Below are positions 26,192-35,115 of a stretch of DNA of 64,000 nucleotides, in pieces. Numbering within the stretch: position 1 is the first letter of the stretch; each line of letters opens with the position of its first letter. Source of the stretch: Streptomyces sp. CB02980 (lineage in GTDB: Bacteria; Actinomycetota; Actinomycetes; Streptomycetales; Streptomycetaceae); contig NZ_JACSCH020000002.1 in assembly GCF_014451325.2 (NCBI RefSeq), positions 186,001 to 250,000 on the forward strand, given 5' to 3'. The position numbers and the translations under genes were made by a program. Under the pieces are notes generated by a model. It worked only from the letters and a program-made list of their open reading frames with translations. It was not told where the DNA came from and did not search any database.

Positions 26192-26222
26192 ACGCTAGGA
26201 ACTCCCCCTGGGGGAGATTCAA
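26192..26222 (-). promoter_or_regulatory. MerR-type promoter with 19-bp spacer and palindrome
   Basis: On the minus strand, -35 TTGAAT (26222-26217) and -10 TAGCGT (26197-26192) are separated by exactly 19 bp. This is the stretched spacing diagnostic of MerR-activated promoters. Between them lies the perfect inverted repeat CTCCCCC-T-GGGGGAG (26202-26216). It drives the tandem hydrolase gene, 41 bp upstream of its ATG. Confidence 0.82.
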
Positions 26223-26316
26223 GCCGAGGAGGGCACTCAGAAAGGGCCGTGCATCACACTGGAGCCGACCATGTCGAAGGGCACCTGCCGAGGGGCCCTC
26301 CAGGGAGGCTCACTTC

Positions 26317-27240
26317 GTGGTGTCCGAAGTGCTGTGGAGCATCGGGGAGCTCGCCCGGCGGGCCGGCGTCAGCGTGAAGACCGTGCGGTACTACTCCGAC
26401 CGGGGCCTGCTGCCCGAGGCGGGGCGCAGCTCCGGCGGGCATCGTCGGTACGGGGCGGGGGCGCTCGACCGGCTCCTGCTGATCCGGTCCCTGCGCGGCC
26501 TCGACCTGTCCGTCCCGGAGGTCGAGCGGGTCCTCGAACGTGACGAGGCCCTGGAGGAGGTCGTCTCGGGTCAGTTGCGGGAGCTGGGGTCCCGACTGGC
26601 CGCGCTGCGCTGGCGCGAGGCCTCGTTGCGGCTGCTCCAGGACTGCCCGCCCGGGGAACGGGCCGAGCGGCTGCGGCTGATCGGTGCGGTGCCGGTGCCG
26701 CCCGACACGGCGGCGCCGGCCCGGTTCTGGCGTCGGATCCTGCCCGTACGGCTGCCGGCGCGGGTGGTGTCCACGGTGCTCGACTCGGTGGTGCCGAGGC
26801 TTCCGGAGGAGCCGAGCCCCGGGCAGGTCCTCGACTTCGCCCGGCTGCACGCGCTGGTGTCCGATCCGCGAGTCCACCTGCCCGGATCGCGGCCGGCGCC
26901 GCCGCTGCCGGACGGGGAGTACCGGCCGGCCGTGCTGTACGAGGGTCTGGCGGAGGCGTACGCCCTCGCCTCTGCGGAGTCGGCGGCCGGGCGCGCCCTG
27001 CGGGAGGGCGGCGCCCTCGACTGTTTCGTCGCCGCCTACGCCCACGCGCGCGGGACGGTGGACTCCCCCGGCTTCCGGCGCGGGCTGCTCCCGCTGCTCG
27101 CCCGGAGCGAAGGGCCCGTGATCACCCGGTACTGGAAGCTCGCGACCGGCTTGTTCGCCCCGGGCGAGCCGGTGCTCGGCGCGCTCCACCACCGTCTCTC
27201 CGTCGCCCTGCACGTCCAGGTCGAGGCCGGGTCCTGCTGA
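26317..27240 (+). CDS. MerR-family activator
   Basis: 307 residues from a GTG at 26317 or the next codon 26320, with GGAGG at 26303-26307. The N-terminal MerR domain (about 5-75) reads WSIGELARRAGVSVKTVRYYSDRGLLPEAGRSSGGHRRYGAGALDRL, followed by the dimerisation helix. The large C-terminal region (about 110-307) is a helical effector domain with no recognisable metal-binding cysteines, so an organic ligand is more likely than a metal. It is divergent from the tandem hydrolase gene, whose promoter has the 19-bp spacer that MerR proteins untwist. Confidence 0.9.
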   Translation: MVSEVLWSIGELARRAGVSVKTVRYYSDRGLLPEAGRSSGGHRRYGAGALDRLLLIRSLRGLDLSVPEVERVLERDEALEEVVSGQLRELGSRLAALRWREASLRLLQDCPPGERAERLRLIGAVPVPPDTAAPARFWRRILPVRLPARVVSTVLDSVVPRLPEEPSPGQVLDFARLHALVSDPRVHLPGSRPAPPLPDGEYRPAVLYEGLAEAYALASAESAAGRALREGGALDCFVAAYAHARGTVDSPGFRRGLLPLLARSEGPVITRYWKLATGLFAPGEPVLGALHHRLSVALHVQVEAGSC

Positions 27241-27407
27241 CCCTTCCCGCATGGTGGGCGGCCGGGCGTCCACGTGATGGGCGGCGGGGTGGCGGATGTC
27301 CGCCCTCGCCCCGAATCGTCGCAGGTCAGAGCGGTGCGTACAGGATGTCAGGTGGCGCAATACTGCCGCAACACCATCCGGCACGGCCCGCCGCTACGTT
27401 CCTTGCC

Positions 27408-28175
27408 ATGCCCGCCGAACCCGCTTCCGCCGCCCGTCCCGTCGCCGCCGCCCGCCGTCTGCGGCTGCGTGCGGACCGGGCGCGGCAGCTCGCCGACCTG
27501 CTGCGCCATCAGATCCTGGCGGGTGGCTTCCCCGGCGGGATCCTTCCGCTGGAGGACGTGATCGCGGCCGACTACCGGGCCAGCCGGAACACCGTCCGGC
27601 AGGCGCTCGACCTGCTGCGCGGCGAGCAGATCGTCGAACGGCAGCCGGGGGTCGGCACGGTGGTGGTGTGCGAGAAGTACCCGCACGGCCTGGACCGGCT
27701 CCAGGGGCTCGCCGAGACCCTGCGCGAGCACGGGCAGGTCACCAACGAGGTCCGCACGGTGGGGCCGGTCGGCGCGCCGGGGCCGGTGGCCCACCGCCTC
27801 GGGCTGCCGGAGCACTCCGACGTGCTCTGCATCGAGCGGCTCCGCCGGCTCAACGGGCTGCCCCTCTCCCTCGACCTGTCGTACCTCCCGATGGACATCG
27901 GCGGCGAACTCCTCGGCTGCGACCTGGAGAACACGGATGTGTTCCGGCTCCTTGAGCAGCTGACCGGCGGCCCGCTCGGGCACGCGGAGATCACCCTGGA
28001 GGCCGTCAACGCCGACGCGCACTCCGCCGCCGTGCTCCAGGCCCCGCGCGGGGCCGCCGTCCTGATGCTGGAGCGGCTGACCTGTCTGCCCGACGGGCGG
28101 CCGGTGGATCTGGAGTTCATCCGGTTCCGCGGCGACCGCATCACCATGGGCGGCATCCTGCGCCGCTCCCTCTGA
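27408..28175 (+). CDS. GntR-family regulator with UTRA domain (HutC type)
   Basis: 255 residues from the ATG at 27408; the frame extends upstream but without a better start. The winged helix (about 25-90: RQLADLLRHQILAGGFPGGILPLEDVIAADYRASRNTVRQALDLLRGEQIVERQPGVGTVV) is followed by a UTRA ligand-binding domain (about 100-250: CIERLRRLNGLPLSLDLSYLPMDIG). It directly precedes, in the same direction, the ferredoxin/ABC/flavoprotein operon. It is the probable substrate-responsive regulator of that operon, though the ligand is unknown. Confidence 0.9.
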   Translation: MPAEPASAARPVAAARRLRLRADRARQLADLLRHQILAGGFPGGILPLEDVIAADYRASRNTVRQALDLLRGEQIVERQPGVGTVVVCEKYPHGLDRLQGLAETLREHGQVTNEVRTVGPVGAPGPVAHRLGLPEHSDVLCIERLRRLNGLPLSLDLSYLPMDIGGELLGCDLENTDVFRLLEQLTGGPLGHAEITLEAVNADAHSAAVLQAPRGAAVLMLERLTCLPDGRPVDLEFIRFRGDRITMGGILRRSL

Positions 28176-28189
28176 TCGCCGCCCCTCCC

Positions 28190-28244
28190 CCGGCTCCTTC
28201 TGCCTCTCCCGCTCCCCCCGGCTCCTTCTGCCTCTCCCGCTCCT
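28190..28244. repeat. 28-bp polypyrimidine tandem repeat before ferredoxin gene
   Basis: CCGGCTCCTTCTGCCTCTCC followed by CGCTC is present twice with a 28-bp period (from 28190 and from 28218). It lies in the leader between gntR and the ferredoxin gene, which is otherwise all C and T on the plus strand. Confidence 0.75.
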
Positions 28245-28278
28245 CCCCTTCCCGCCGACCCCTTTCCTGGAGACAGCC

Positions 28279-28506
28279 ATGCCTCTGGTCCCCCAGCGTG
28301 CCGACGTGCCCGTGACCATCGACGAGTCGAAGTGCATCGACGGATGCACGCTCTGTGTCGACATGTGTCCGCTGGACTCGCTCGCGATCCGCGAGGAGGA
28401 CGGCAAGGCGTACATGCACGTGGACGAGTGCTGGTACTGCGGCCCCTGCGCCGCCCGCTGCCCCACGGGCGCGGTCACCGTCAACATGCCCTATCTGCTC
28501 CGGTGA
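28279..28506 (+). CDS. AprB-like 2[4Fe-4S] ferredoxin
   Basis: 75 residues from the ATG at 28279, with TGGAG upstream. Two cluster-binding motifs are seen: CIDGCTLCVDMCP (about 19-31) and CWYCGPCAARCP (about 54-65). The sequence DECWYCGPCAARCPTGAV resembles the iron-sulfur beta subunit of adenylylsulfate reductase (AprB) more than a generic bacterial ferredoxin, but it lacks the long AprB C-terminal tail. Cytoplasmic. It is first in a tight operon ending with an AprA-like flavoprotein, for which it is the probable electron donor or subunit. Confidence 0.9.
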   Translation: MPLVPQRADVPVTIDESKCIDGCTLCVDMCPLDSLAIREEDGKAYMHVDECWYCGPCAARCPTGAVTVNMPYLLR

Positions 28507-28520
28507 AAGGCCGAACACCC

Positions 28521-29891
28521 ATGTCCCGAGGAAGACTTCCGCTGCTCCACCACCGGGGAGCCGCCCGGCTCGCCCTCCCCCTCGCTCTTCTCCTGCCCCT
28601 CGCCACCGCCTGCGGCGGGGCCGAGGCCGGAGGCTCGTCCGACGGGAAGACGGTCACGGTGACCGTCGGCTACCAGTCGAAGACCATCAACACCGTCACC
28701 GCCGGCACTCTGCTGCGGTCCCTCGGATATTTCGAGGAGGAGCTCGCGAGCCGTGGGCAGAAGGACGGTCTCACCTATCGGGTGGTCTGGCAGGACTACG
28801 CGACCGGCGCGCCGATCACGGCGCAGATGACGGCGGGGAAGATCGACATCGGCTCGATGGGCGACTTCCCGCTGCTGATCAACGCTGCTCGCGGGAAGGA
28901 GCTCAAGGAGCCGACGCGGCTTGTCGCGGTCACCGGTTACAACCTGCGTGGCGGCCTCAACACCGTGGTCACCGCGCCCGGTTCACCGCTCGGTTCGCTC
29001 GCGGACCTGAAGGGCCGCAAGGTGTCCACCAGTGTCGGTTCGGCCGCCGACGGGACGCTCGTACGGGCGCTGCGGCGGGCCGGGGTCGACCCCGCGAAGG
29101 ACATCCGCAAGCTCAACCAGCAGCCGAGCGTGGGGGCTTCGGCCCTGGCGGCCGGAAGCGTCGACGCCCTGTCCCAGTTCGTCGCCTGGCCGGGTCTGCT
29201 CGCCTTCCAGGGCAAGGCGACGGCGCTGTACGACGGCGCCGAGCTGAACCTGCCGACCTTCCACGGGGTCACCGTCCGCGAGGAGTTCGCCCAGCGGCGT
29301 CCCGCCGTCCTCGACGCCTTCCTGCGGGCGCAGAACCGCGCCACGGACCATCTGCGGAAGCAGCCGGTCGCCGCCGCAGAATCGGTCGCGAAGGAGACCG
29401 GGCTGCCCGCCGAGGTGGTCTACCTCTACAACGGCGCCCAGGGCATCGCGACCTTCGACCCGGCGCTGCGCCCGGAGCTGATCGCCGCGCTCAAGGAGGA
29501 CGTGCCGGTCCTCAAGGAGGCCGGTCTGGTGAAGGACGTCGACGTGGACGCGTTCGTCGACCCGGCACCGCTGCGCCGGGCGGTGCCGGACCTCGCGTAT
29601 CCGAAGGCGTCAGGGCCGAAGTCCGAGCTGTGGCTGAAGGGCCAGAGCACGATCCGTACCTTCGACAGCCCCACCGCACTCCTCAGGGCGGTCAAGGGTG
29701 CCTCCGTGCGAGCCGCCTACGTGCCGGACGCGGTGACGGGGACGCTGTGGTTCGCGGACCGGGCGGTGTGGGTCGCGGACGGCGCCGCGTGGCGGGCCTT
29801 CGTCACCCGCTCGGGCGCCGAGCGGTACGTCTCCGGGCACGCCGGCGCACGCATCGTCCCCTACGCGGACGCCGTGAGGCTCGCGTCATGA
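28521..29891 (+). CDS. Sulfonate-type substrate-binding lipoprotein fused to NosL-like domain
   Basis: 456 residues from the ATG at 28521, 14 bp after the ferredoxin stop. The signal peptide ends in a lipobox, LATAC (about residue 31). Residues about 45-350 form an SsuA/TauA/NrtA-type binding protein ([52 protein letters not shown]). The C-terminal 90 residues (about 367-456) do not belong to that fold. They read [20 protein letters not shown]..., [23 protein letters not shown] and [23 protein letters not shown], the layout of NosL, the copper-binding accessory lipoprotein; the metal-ligating Met/Cys of classical NosL is not evident. Probably imports a sulfonate or nitrate-like anion. The fusion is unusual. 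Confidence 0.85.
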   Translation: MSRGRLPLLHHRGAARLALPLALLLPLATACGGAEAGGSSDGKTVTVTVGYQSKTINTVTAGTLLRSLGYFEEELASRGQKDGLTYRVVWQDYATGAPITAQMTAGKIDIGSMGDFPLLINAARGKELKEPTRLVAVTGYNLRGGLNTVVTAPGSPLGSLADLKGRKVSTSVGSAADGTLVRALRRAGVDPAKDIRKLNQQPSVGASALAAGSVDALSQFVAWPGLLAFQGKATALYDGAELNLPTFHGVTVREEFAQRRPAVLDAFLRAQNRATDHLRKQPVAAAESVAKETGLPAEVVYLYNGAQGIATFDPALRPELIAALKEDVPVLKEAGLVKDVDVDAFVDPAPLRRAVPDLAYPKASGPKSELWLKGQSTIRTFDSPTALLRAVKGASVRAAYVPDAVTGTLWFADRAVWVADGAAWRAFVTRSGAERYVSGHAGARIVPYADAVRLAS

Positions 29892-30796
29892 GCGCGGGAA
29901 GCCGCAGGACCGGCGCCACGAGCGCCGGTCGCCGGCTGGTCCGGGTGGCCTCCCCGCTCGCGGCCCTCGGGCTCTGGCAGCTGCTGACCTCCTACGACGT
30001 GGATCTGTGGCTGCGGTTCGAACAGTTCCCCACGGTCGTCGAGGTCGCCTCCGCCCTCGGGGACCGGATCGGCACCGAGGCGTACTGGCAGGATCTCGGC
30101 CACAGTCTGCGCCGGATCGCGGTCGGATTCCTCCTCGCCGCCGTCCTCGGGGTGGCGGCCGGGACGGCCGTCGCCCGGTCCCGGTGGGCCGCCGACATCC
30201 TGGGCCCGCTGGTCGAGGTGGTGCGGCCGATCCCGGCCATCGCCCTGGTGCCGGTCGCGATCCTGCTGCTCCCCACCAACGAGCAGGGCATCGTCTTCAT
30301 CACCTGCGCCGCGGCCCTCTTCCCCGTCCTCGTGTCGACCCGGCACGCCGTACGGGCCCTGAACCCGGTGTGGGAGGAGGCGGTGCTCACCCTCGGCGGG
30401 AGCCGGGCGCGGGTGCTGTTCTCGGTGGTCCTGCCGGGCGCCCTGCCGGGGATCTTCGGCGGTCTGTCGGTGGGCATCGGCGTCTCGTGGATCTGCGTGA
30501 TCTCGGCGGAGATGATCTCCGGCGAGTACGGGGTGGGCTACCGCACCTGGCAGGACTACACGGTCGTCGACTACCCGGGGGTCTTCGTCGGCATGGCCAC
30601 GATCGGCGCGCTGGGCTGGCTCACCTCCACCGCGGTCGAGACGCTGGGCCGCCGGGTCACGGCGTGGCTGCCGCGCCCGACCGCCCGGGTCCCGGCGGGC
30701 GGCCCCGCCCGTGCGGCGAGCACGTCCGCACCCCTCGCTCCCGCTGCCGCGTCCGATTCCGCCGTCCGTCGCCCCGAGAAGGAGCCGGTTCCATGA
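29888..30796 (+). CDS. ABC transporter permease, SsuC/TauC type
   Basis: 302 residues from the ATG at 29888, overlapping the previous stop by 4 bp. About six membrane helices. The permease signature is near residue 165 ([39 protein letters not shown]), followed by [31 protein letters not shown]. This is the nitrate/sulfonate/taurine permease subfamily. The last 40 residues are a Pro/Ala-rich cytoplasmic tail. It overlaps the ATPase gene that follows. Confidence 0.92.
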   Translation: MSAGSRRTGATSAGRRLVRVASPLAALGLWQLLTSYDVDLWLRFEQFPTVVEVASALGDRIGTEAYWQDLGHSLRRIAVGFLLAAVLGVAAGTAVARSRWAADILGPLVEVVRPIPAIALVPVAILLLPTNEQGIVFITCAAALFPVLVSTRHAVRALNPVWEEAVLTLGGSRARVLFSVVLPGALPGIFGGLSVGIGVSWICVISAEMISGEYGVGYRTWQDYTVVDYPGVFVGMATIGALGWLTSTAVETLGRRVTAWLPRPTARVPAGGPARAASTSAPLAPAAASDSAVRRPEKEPVP

Positions 30797-31578
30797 GCAC
30801 CGTGAGCCCGTCCGCCGTGTCCGCGAAGCCGTCCGCACCGACGGCACCGTCGGCCTCCGCCGGTGCGGAACTCTCCCTGCACGGCGTCCGTCTCGGCCAC
30901 CCCGACGGGGTCGCCGTCCCCGGCCCCGTGGACCTGCGGATCGCCCCCGGCGAACTGCTGACCGTGGTCGGCCCGTCGGGCTGCGGCAAGACCACCCTCC
31001 TGCGCACGCTCGCCGGTCTGCTGCCGCCGCTGGAGGGGCGGGTCACCCAGGACGGGGAGCCGATCCGCCGGCCGGGCGCGGACCGTGCCCTGGTCTTCCA
31101 GCACGACGCGCTGCTGCCCTGGCGTTCGGTCCGCGCCAATGTCGAACTGCCCCTCGCCATCCGGCGGGTGCCCCGTGCCGAGCGGCGCCGTTCGGCCGAG
31201 GAGTGGCTGGAGCGGGTCGGTCTCGGCGGGCACGCGCGCAAGCTCCCGCACCAGCTGTCCGGCGGGCAGCGGCAGCGCGTCCAACTGGCCCGCGCCCTCG
31301 CGGCCCGCCCCCGGGCCGTCCTGATGGACGAGCCGTTCGGCGCGCTCGACGCCCACACCCGCGCCGGGATGCAGGACCTCCTGGTGGAGATCCTGCGCGG
31401 CACGGGCGCGACCGTCGTCTTCGTCACCCATGACGTCGACGAGGCGATCCATCTCGGCGACCGGGTCGCCCTGTTCGCGACCGGCGACGTCCTGGACGTG
31501 CCGCATCCGCGTGCACGTGACGCCCGGCGGGCGCCGGACACGGCCGCGCTGCGCCGCCGCGTCCTCGACTCCCTCTGA
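30793..31578 (+). CDS. ABC transporter ATPase, SsuB/TauB type
   Basis: 261 residues from the ATG at 30793, overlapping the permease stop. Walker [10 protein letters not shown] (about 61-69), Q-loop [21 protein letters not shown], signature [15 protein letters not shown], Walker [13 protein letters not shown] and switch histidine VTHDVDEA are all intact. The N-terminal 25 residues are a Ser/Ala/Pro-rich extension. It energises the upstream permease. The flavoprotein gene starts 57 bp later and is probably on the same transcript. Confidence 0.94.
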   Translation: MSTVSPSAVSAKPSAPTAPSASAGAELSLHGVRLGHPDGVAVPGPVDLRIAPGELLTVVGPSGCGKTTLLRTLAGLLPPLEGRVTQDGEPIRRPGADRALVFQHDALLPWRSVRANVELPLAIRRVPRAERRRSAEEWLERVGLGGHARKLPHQLSGGQRQRVQLARALAARPRAVLMDEPFGALDAHTRAGMQDLLVEILRGTGATVVFVTHDVDEAIHLGDRVALFATGDVLDVPHPRARDARRAPDTAALRRRVLDSL

Positions 31579-31635
31579 CGCGCGCGCCCGCGAACCCGCG
31601 CCCCCGCGCACCCCCGAATCCTCGAAAGGCGCCCC

Positions 31636-34380
31636 GTGGCCAGTACAGACAGCCCCGTCATCCCCCTGACCGTGCCCGATCTCGCCGACGCGACCGAGCT
31701 GTCCTGCGACGTGCTCGTCATCGGCGGCGGCACCGCCGGCACGATGGCCGCGCTGACCGCCGCCGAGCGCGGGGCGAACGTCCTGCTCCTGGAGAAGGCG
31801 CACGTCCGGCACTCCGGCGCCCTCGCCATGGGCATGGACGGCGTCAACAACGCGGTCGTGCCGGGCCGCGCCGAGCCCGACGACTACGTCGCCGAGATCA
31901 CCCGCGCCAACGACGGTCTGGTGGACCAGTCGACGGTCCGGCAGACGGCGACCCGGGGCTTCGGCATGGTCCAGCGCCTCGAGTCGTACGGGGTGAAGTT
32001 CGAGAAGGACGAGCACGGCGAGTACGCGGTCCGGCAGGTGCACCGGTCCGGTTCGTACGTGCTGCCGATGCCCGAGGGCAAGGACGTCAAGAAGGTCCTC
32101 TACCGGCAGTTGCGGCGGCGCGAGATGCGGGAGCGGATCCGGATCGAGAACCGGGTCATGCCGGTGCGTGTCCTCACCCACCCCGAGGACGGCCGGGCGG
32201 TCGGAGCGGCCGGGTTCAACACCCGCACGGGCGAGTTCGTGGTCGTCCGGGCGGGAGCCGTGATCCTCGCCACCGGCCCCTGCGGTCGCCTCGGCCTGCC
32301 CGCCTCCGGCTATCTGTACGGCACGTACGAGAACCCGACGAACGCCGGTGACGGGTACGCCATGGCGTACCACGCGGGTGCGGCGCTGACCGGGATCGAG
32401 TGCTTCCAGATCAACCCCCTGATCAAGGACTACAACGGCCCCGCCTGCGCCTACGTCGCCAATCCCTTCGGCGGCTACCAGGTGAACCGGCACGGCGAGC
32501 GGTTCGTGGAGTCCGACTACTGGTCGGGGCAGATGATGGCCGAGTTCGCGGCCGAACTCGCCTCGGACCGGGCCCCGGTGTACCTGAAGCTGAGCCATCT
32601 CCCCGAGGAGACCATCGGCGCCGTCGAGTCGATCCTGCACACCACGGAGCGGCCCACCCGCGGCACCTTCCACGAGGGCCGCGGGCACGACTACCGGACC
32701 CACGACATCGAGATGCACATCTCGGAGATCGGCCTGTGCGGCGGTCATTCGGCGTCGGGGGTACGGGTGGACTCCCACGCCCGGACGACCGTGCCGCGCC
32801 TGTACGCGGCCGGCGACCTGGCCTCCGTACCGCACAACTACATGATCGGCGCGTTCGTCTTCGGTGATCTGGCGGGTGAGGACGCCTCCCGGTACGCGGC
32901 GTACGAGGGTGAGTTGGACCGCGATCAGCTCACGGCCGCGCATGAGCTCGTCTACCGGCCGCTGCGTCATCCGGAGGGTCCGCCGCAGCCCCAGGTCGAG
33001 TACAAGCTGCGGCGGTTCGTCAACGACTACGTGGCGCCGCCGAAGACGGGCGCGAAACTCTCCCTGGCCGTCGAGGCGTTCGACCGGATGTCGGAGGAGA
33101 TCGCCGGGATGGGGGCGCGTACGGCCCATGAGCTGATGCGGTGCGCGGAGGTGTCGTTCATCCGGGACTGCGCCGAGATGGCCGCGCGGGCCTCGCTCGC
33201 CCGCACCGAGTCGCGCTGGGGTCTCTACCACGAGCGGCTCGACCACCCGGAGCGGGACGACGCCGGCTGGCTGCACCACCTCGATCTGCGCAAGTCCCGC
33301 TCGGGGGCGATGGAGTTCACGGCGCGGCCGGTGGAGCCGTACCTGGTGCCGGTGCCCGAGTTCGCGCCGCCGGGTGGTCCCGAGCGGCACCTCGGCGAGG
33401 TGGAGCTGGTCCCGGTCGCCACGGCCGGTCCCCGGGACACGGCTCCGGCGGCCCGTACGCACACGGACGCCCCGGCCCCGGTCGAGGTCCCGGCGGTCGC
33501 GTCACCTCACCCCCGGCTGCTTCAGCTCCTCTCCCTCGTCGAGGAGTCGCCCGATCTCGACGCGCTCGGCCCCTACCTGGACGACCGGGATCCGGCCGTA
33601 CGGGCTGCCGCCGTCACGGCTCTCGGTGAGACCGCGCCGACCGGTACGGGCCCCGTGCTCGCCGCCCGGCTGCGGGACGACTCGCCGCTCGTCCGGGCGG
33701 CCGCCTCGGCCGCCCTGCGCGAGCTGGTCGAGGTGCTGCCCGCCGAGCCGGAACTCGGCGCCGGTCTGCGGGAGGCGCTCGCCGTGCCGGACACGGCCGT
33801 GCGGTCCGCCGCGCTGGAGGTCCTGCGGGCCCTGCGGCTCGGGGACGCCGGCCTGTACGGCGGGGCGCTCGCCGACGCGACCGTCGAGGTACGCGTTCAG
33901 GCGGTCCGGGCCCTGGTCTCGGTGGACGCCGTCGCGGAACTGACGGCGGCGGCCGCCGATCCGGCCCGTGAGGTCCGGGTCGCGGTGGCCCGGGGTCTGG
34001 CAGCCGTGCGGAATCCGGCCCCGGAGCCGCTCGGGCCGCTGCTCGACGACCCCGACCCGCTGGTCCGGGGCGCGGCGCTCGCCGCCCTGGCCGGAACCGG
34101 CTGCCCGGCCGACTACGCCGCACGCGTCGAAGCCGCTCTCGGCGATCCGGCCTGGCAGGTCCGCTCGGGCGCCGCGACCGCGCTGCGGGCCGCCCCGGCC
34201 GACCCGGCCGTCCCCGTGCTCGCGAAGGCGCTCGCCGACGCGAACGCGGACGTCCGGAAGGCCGCCGTCCTCTCGCTCCTCGTCCACCGGGCCGATCCCG
34301 AGGCGCGTACGGCACTCGCCGGGGCGTCGGACGACGCCGACGCGGACGTACGCGCCTACGCGGCCCGCGCGGCGCGCTGA
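31636..34380 (+). CDS. AprA-like flavoprotein fused to HEAT repeats
   Basis: 914 residues from the GTG at 31636, with GAAAGG upstream. Residues about 20-600 form a fumarate reductase/adenylylsulfate reductase-type flavoprotein: FAD-binding CDVLVIGGGTAGTMAALTAAERGANVLLLEKA, then SGALAMGMDGVNNAV, ILATGPCGRLGLP and YAAGDLASVPHNYMIGAFVFGDLAG. The match to AprA (SGA.A.G...N, GAVGFN..TGEF) and the AprB-like ferredoxin in the operon favour an AprA relative over SdhA/FrdA. After a Pro/Ala linker (about 600-622), residues 625-914 are a run of HEAT/PBS-lyase-type helical repeats (DPAVRAAAVTALGE, DSPLVRAAASAALREL, DPLVRGAALAALAG). Likely a cytoplasmic redox enzyme acting on the imported compound, with a protein-docking tail. 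The reaction is unknown. The 3' end overlaps the next, convergent gene by 25 bp. Confidence 0.88.
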   Translation: MASTDSPVIPLTVPDLADATELSCDVLVIGGGTAGTMAALTAAERGANVLLLEKAHVRHSGALAMGMDGVNNAVVPGRAEPDDYVAEITRANDGLVDQSTVRQTATRGFGMVQRLESYGVKFEKDEHGEYAVRQVHRSGSYVLPMPEGKDVKKVLYRQLRRREMRERIRIENRVMPVRVLTHPEDGRAVGAAGFNTRTGEFVVVRAGAVILATGPCGRLGLPASGYLYGTYENPTNAGDGYAMAYHAGAALTGIECFQINPLIKDYNGPACAYVANPFGGYQVNRHGERFVESDYWSGQMMAEFAAELASDRAPVYLKLSHLPEETIGAVESILHTTERPTRGTFHEGRGHDYRTHDIEMHISEIGLCGGHSASGVRVDSHARTTVPRLYAAGDLASVPHNYMIGAFVFGDLAGEDASRYAAYEGELDRDQLTAAHELVYRPLRHPEGPPQPQVEYKLRRFVNDYVAPPKTGAKLSLAVEAFDRMSEEIAGMGARTAHELMRCAEVSFIRDCAEMAARASLARTESRWGLYHERLDHPERDDAGWLHHLDLRKSRSGAMEFTARPVEPYLVPVPEFAPPGGPERHLGEVELVPVATAGPRDTAPAARTHTDAPAPVEVPAVASPHPRLLQLLSLVEESPDLDALGPYLDDRDPAVRAAAVTALGETAPTGTGPVLAARLRDDSPLVRAAASAALRELVEVLPAEPELGAGLREALAVPDTAVRSAALEVLRALRLGDAGLYGGALADATVEVRVQAVRALVSVDAVAELTAAAADPAREVRVAVARGLAAVRNPAPEPLGPLLDDPDPLVRGAALAALAGTGCPADYAARVEAALGDPAWQVRSGAATALRAAPADPAVPVLAKALADANADVRKAAVLSLLVHRADPEARTALAGASDDADADVRAYAARAAR

Positions 34381-34964
34381 GCCCCGGGCGGGGTCCGGGG
34401 GACGGCCGCCGTGTGGAGGTGCTGGGCGGCGGGCCGGGCGGGCGGGGAGGCGGGAAGCGTTGCGGTGAGGGGAAAGCCGCAGGCGAGGGCGGTCCGGCAC
34501 GATCCCTCGTTGCCGACGGCGTGCACGAGTTCCGGGGTGCGTCCGGCGAAGGGGCTGTCCTCGTCCGTGACCCAGCGGACGACGCGGGTCAGCGCCCGGG
34601 AGGCGATCCCGCGCCCGCGTGCCCGCGGCGCGGTCCAGTAGCCGACGCGTACGGCTGCCGTGCCCTCACCGGTGACGGCGATGTGGCCGAGCGGCGCCGT
34701 GCCGCCCGCCGCCGTGTCCTCGACGATCGCGAAGGCCGCCCGGGTCCCGGCGGCCCAGCCCGCGTTCTGGGCGTCCACCCACGCGCGTGCCTGCCGGGTG
34801 GTGTCCAGGTGGGTGGCGAGCCAGGCGCGCAGCTGCGGGTCACGGTGATGGCGTACGAGCGGCGCGGTGTCCTCGTACGTCCAGGGACGCAGCAGGAGCG
34901 ATGGGGCGGACGGGGCCGTTCCGTTCCCGGGGGTCTCACGGAGTGAGGGCTGCGGGCTGCTCAT
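34356..34964 (-). CDS. GNAT-family N-acetyltransferase
   Basis: 202 residues from the ATG at 34964 (MSSPQPSLRETPGN...). It is a RimJ/RimL-like GNAT protein: LLLRPWTYEDTAPLVRHHRDPQL at the start, then AAFAIVEDTAAGGTAPLGHIAVTGEG, and the acetyl-CoA loop [26 protein letters not shown] (about 110-135), followed by VHAVGNEGSCRTALACGFPL. The acceptor is unknown. Its 3' end overlaps the 3' end of the flavoprotein gene by 25 bp, an uncommon tail-to-tail overlap that leaves no room for a terminator. Confidence 0.9.
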   Translation of the reverse strand: MSSPQPSLRETPGNGTAPSAPSLLLRPWTYEDTAPLVRHHRDPQLRAWLATHLDTTRQARAWVDAQNAGWAAGTRAAFAIVEDTAAGGTAPLGHIAVTGEGTAAVRVGYWTAPRARGRGIASRALTRVVRWVTDEDSPFAGRTPELVHAVGNEGSCRTALACGFPLTATLPASPPARPAAQHLHTAAVPRTPPGAQRAARAA

Positions 34965-35115
34965 GACCGGACGGTATCCCCCGCTGTCTGCGGTCGGCGC
35001 ACCCGGGCGTGTGATGTTCGGCGGCACTCGGGTGAGTGCGCGCATGCGGGGCAGTGGACCGGGGAAGGGGCGCACGACGCACGCAGGGAGCAGGACGGAA
35101 CAGGAGGTGGTGCCG

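Noticed and set aside
27343..27379. GGATG...CATCC inverted repeat ahead of gntR as an operator
   Set aside because: The arms are short and the interior symmetry breaks; too weak to list as a site.
30571..33462. 963-aa minus-strand open frame opposite the ABC/flavoprotein genes
   Set aside because: Repetitive Gly/Arg/Val-rich composition with no domain; shadow of the plus-strand operon.
31636..33480. Succinate dehydrogenase or fumarate reductase flavoprotein
   Set aside because: No SdhB/C/D partners; the ferredoxin and sequence details are closer to AprA, and a sulfonate-type importer is in the operon.
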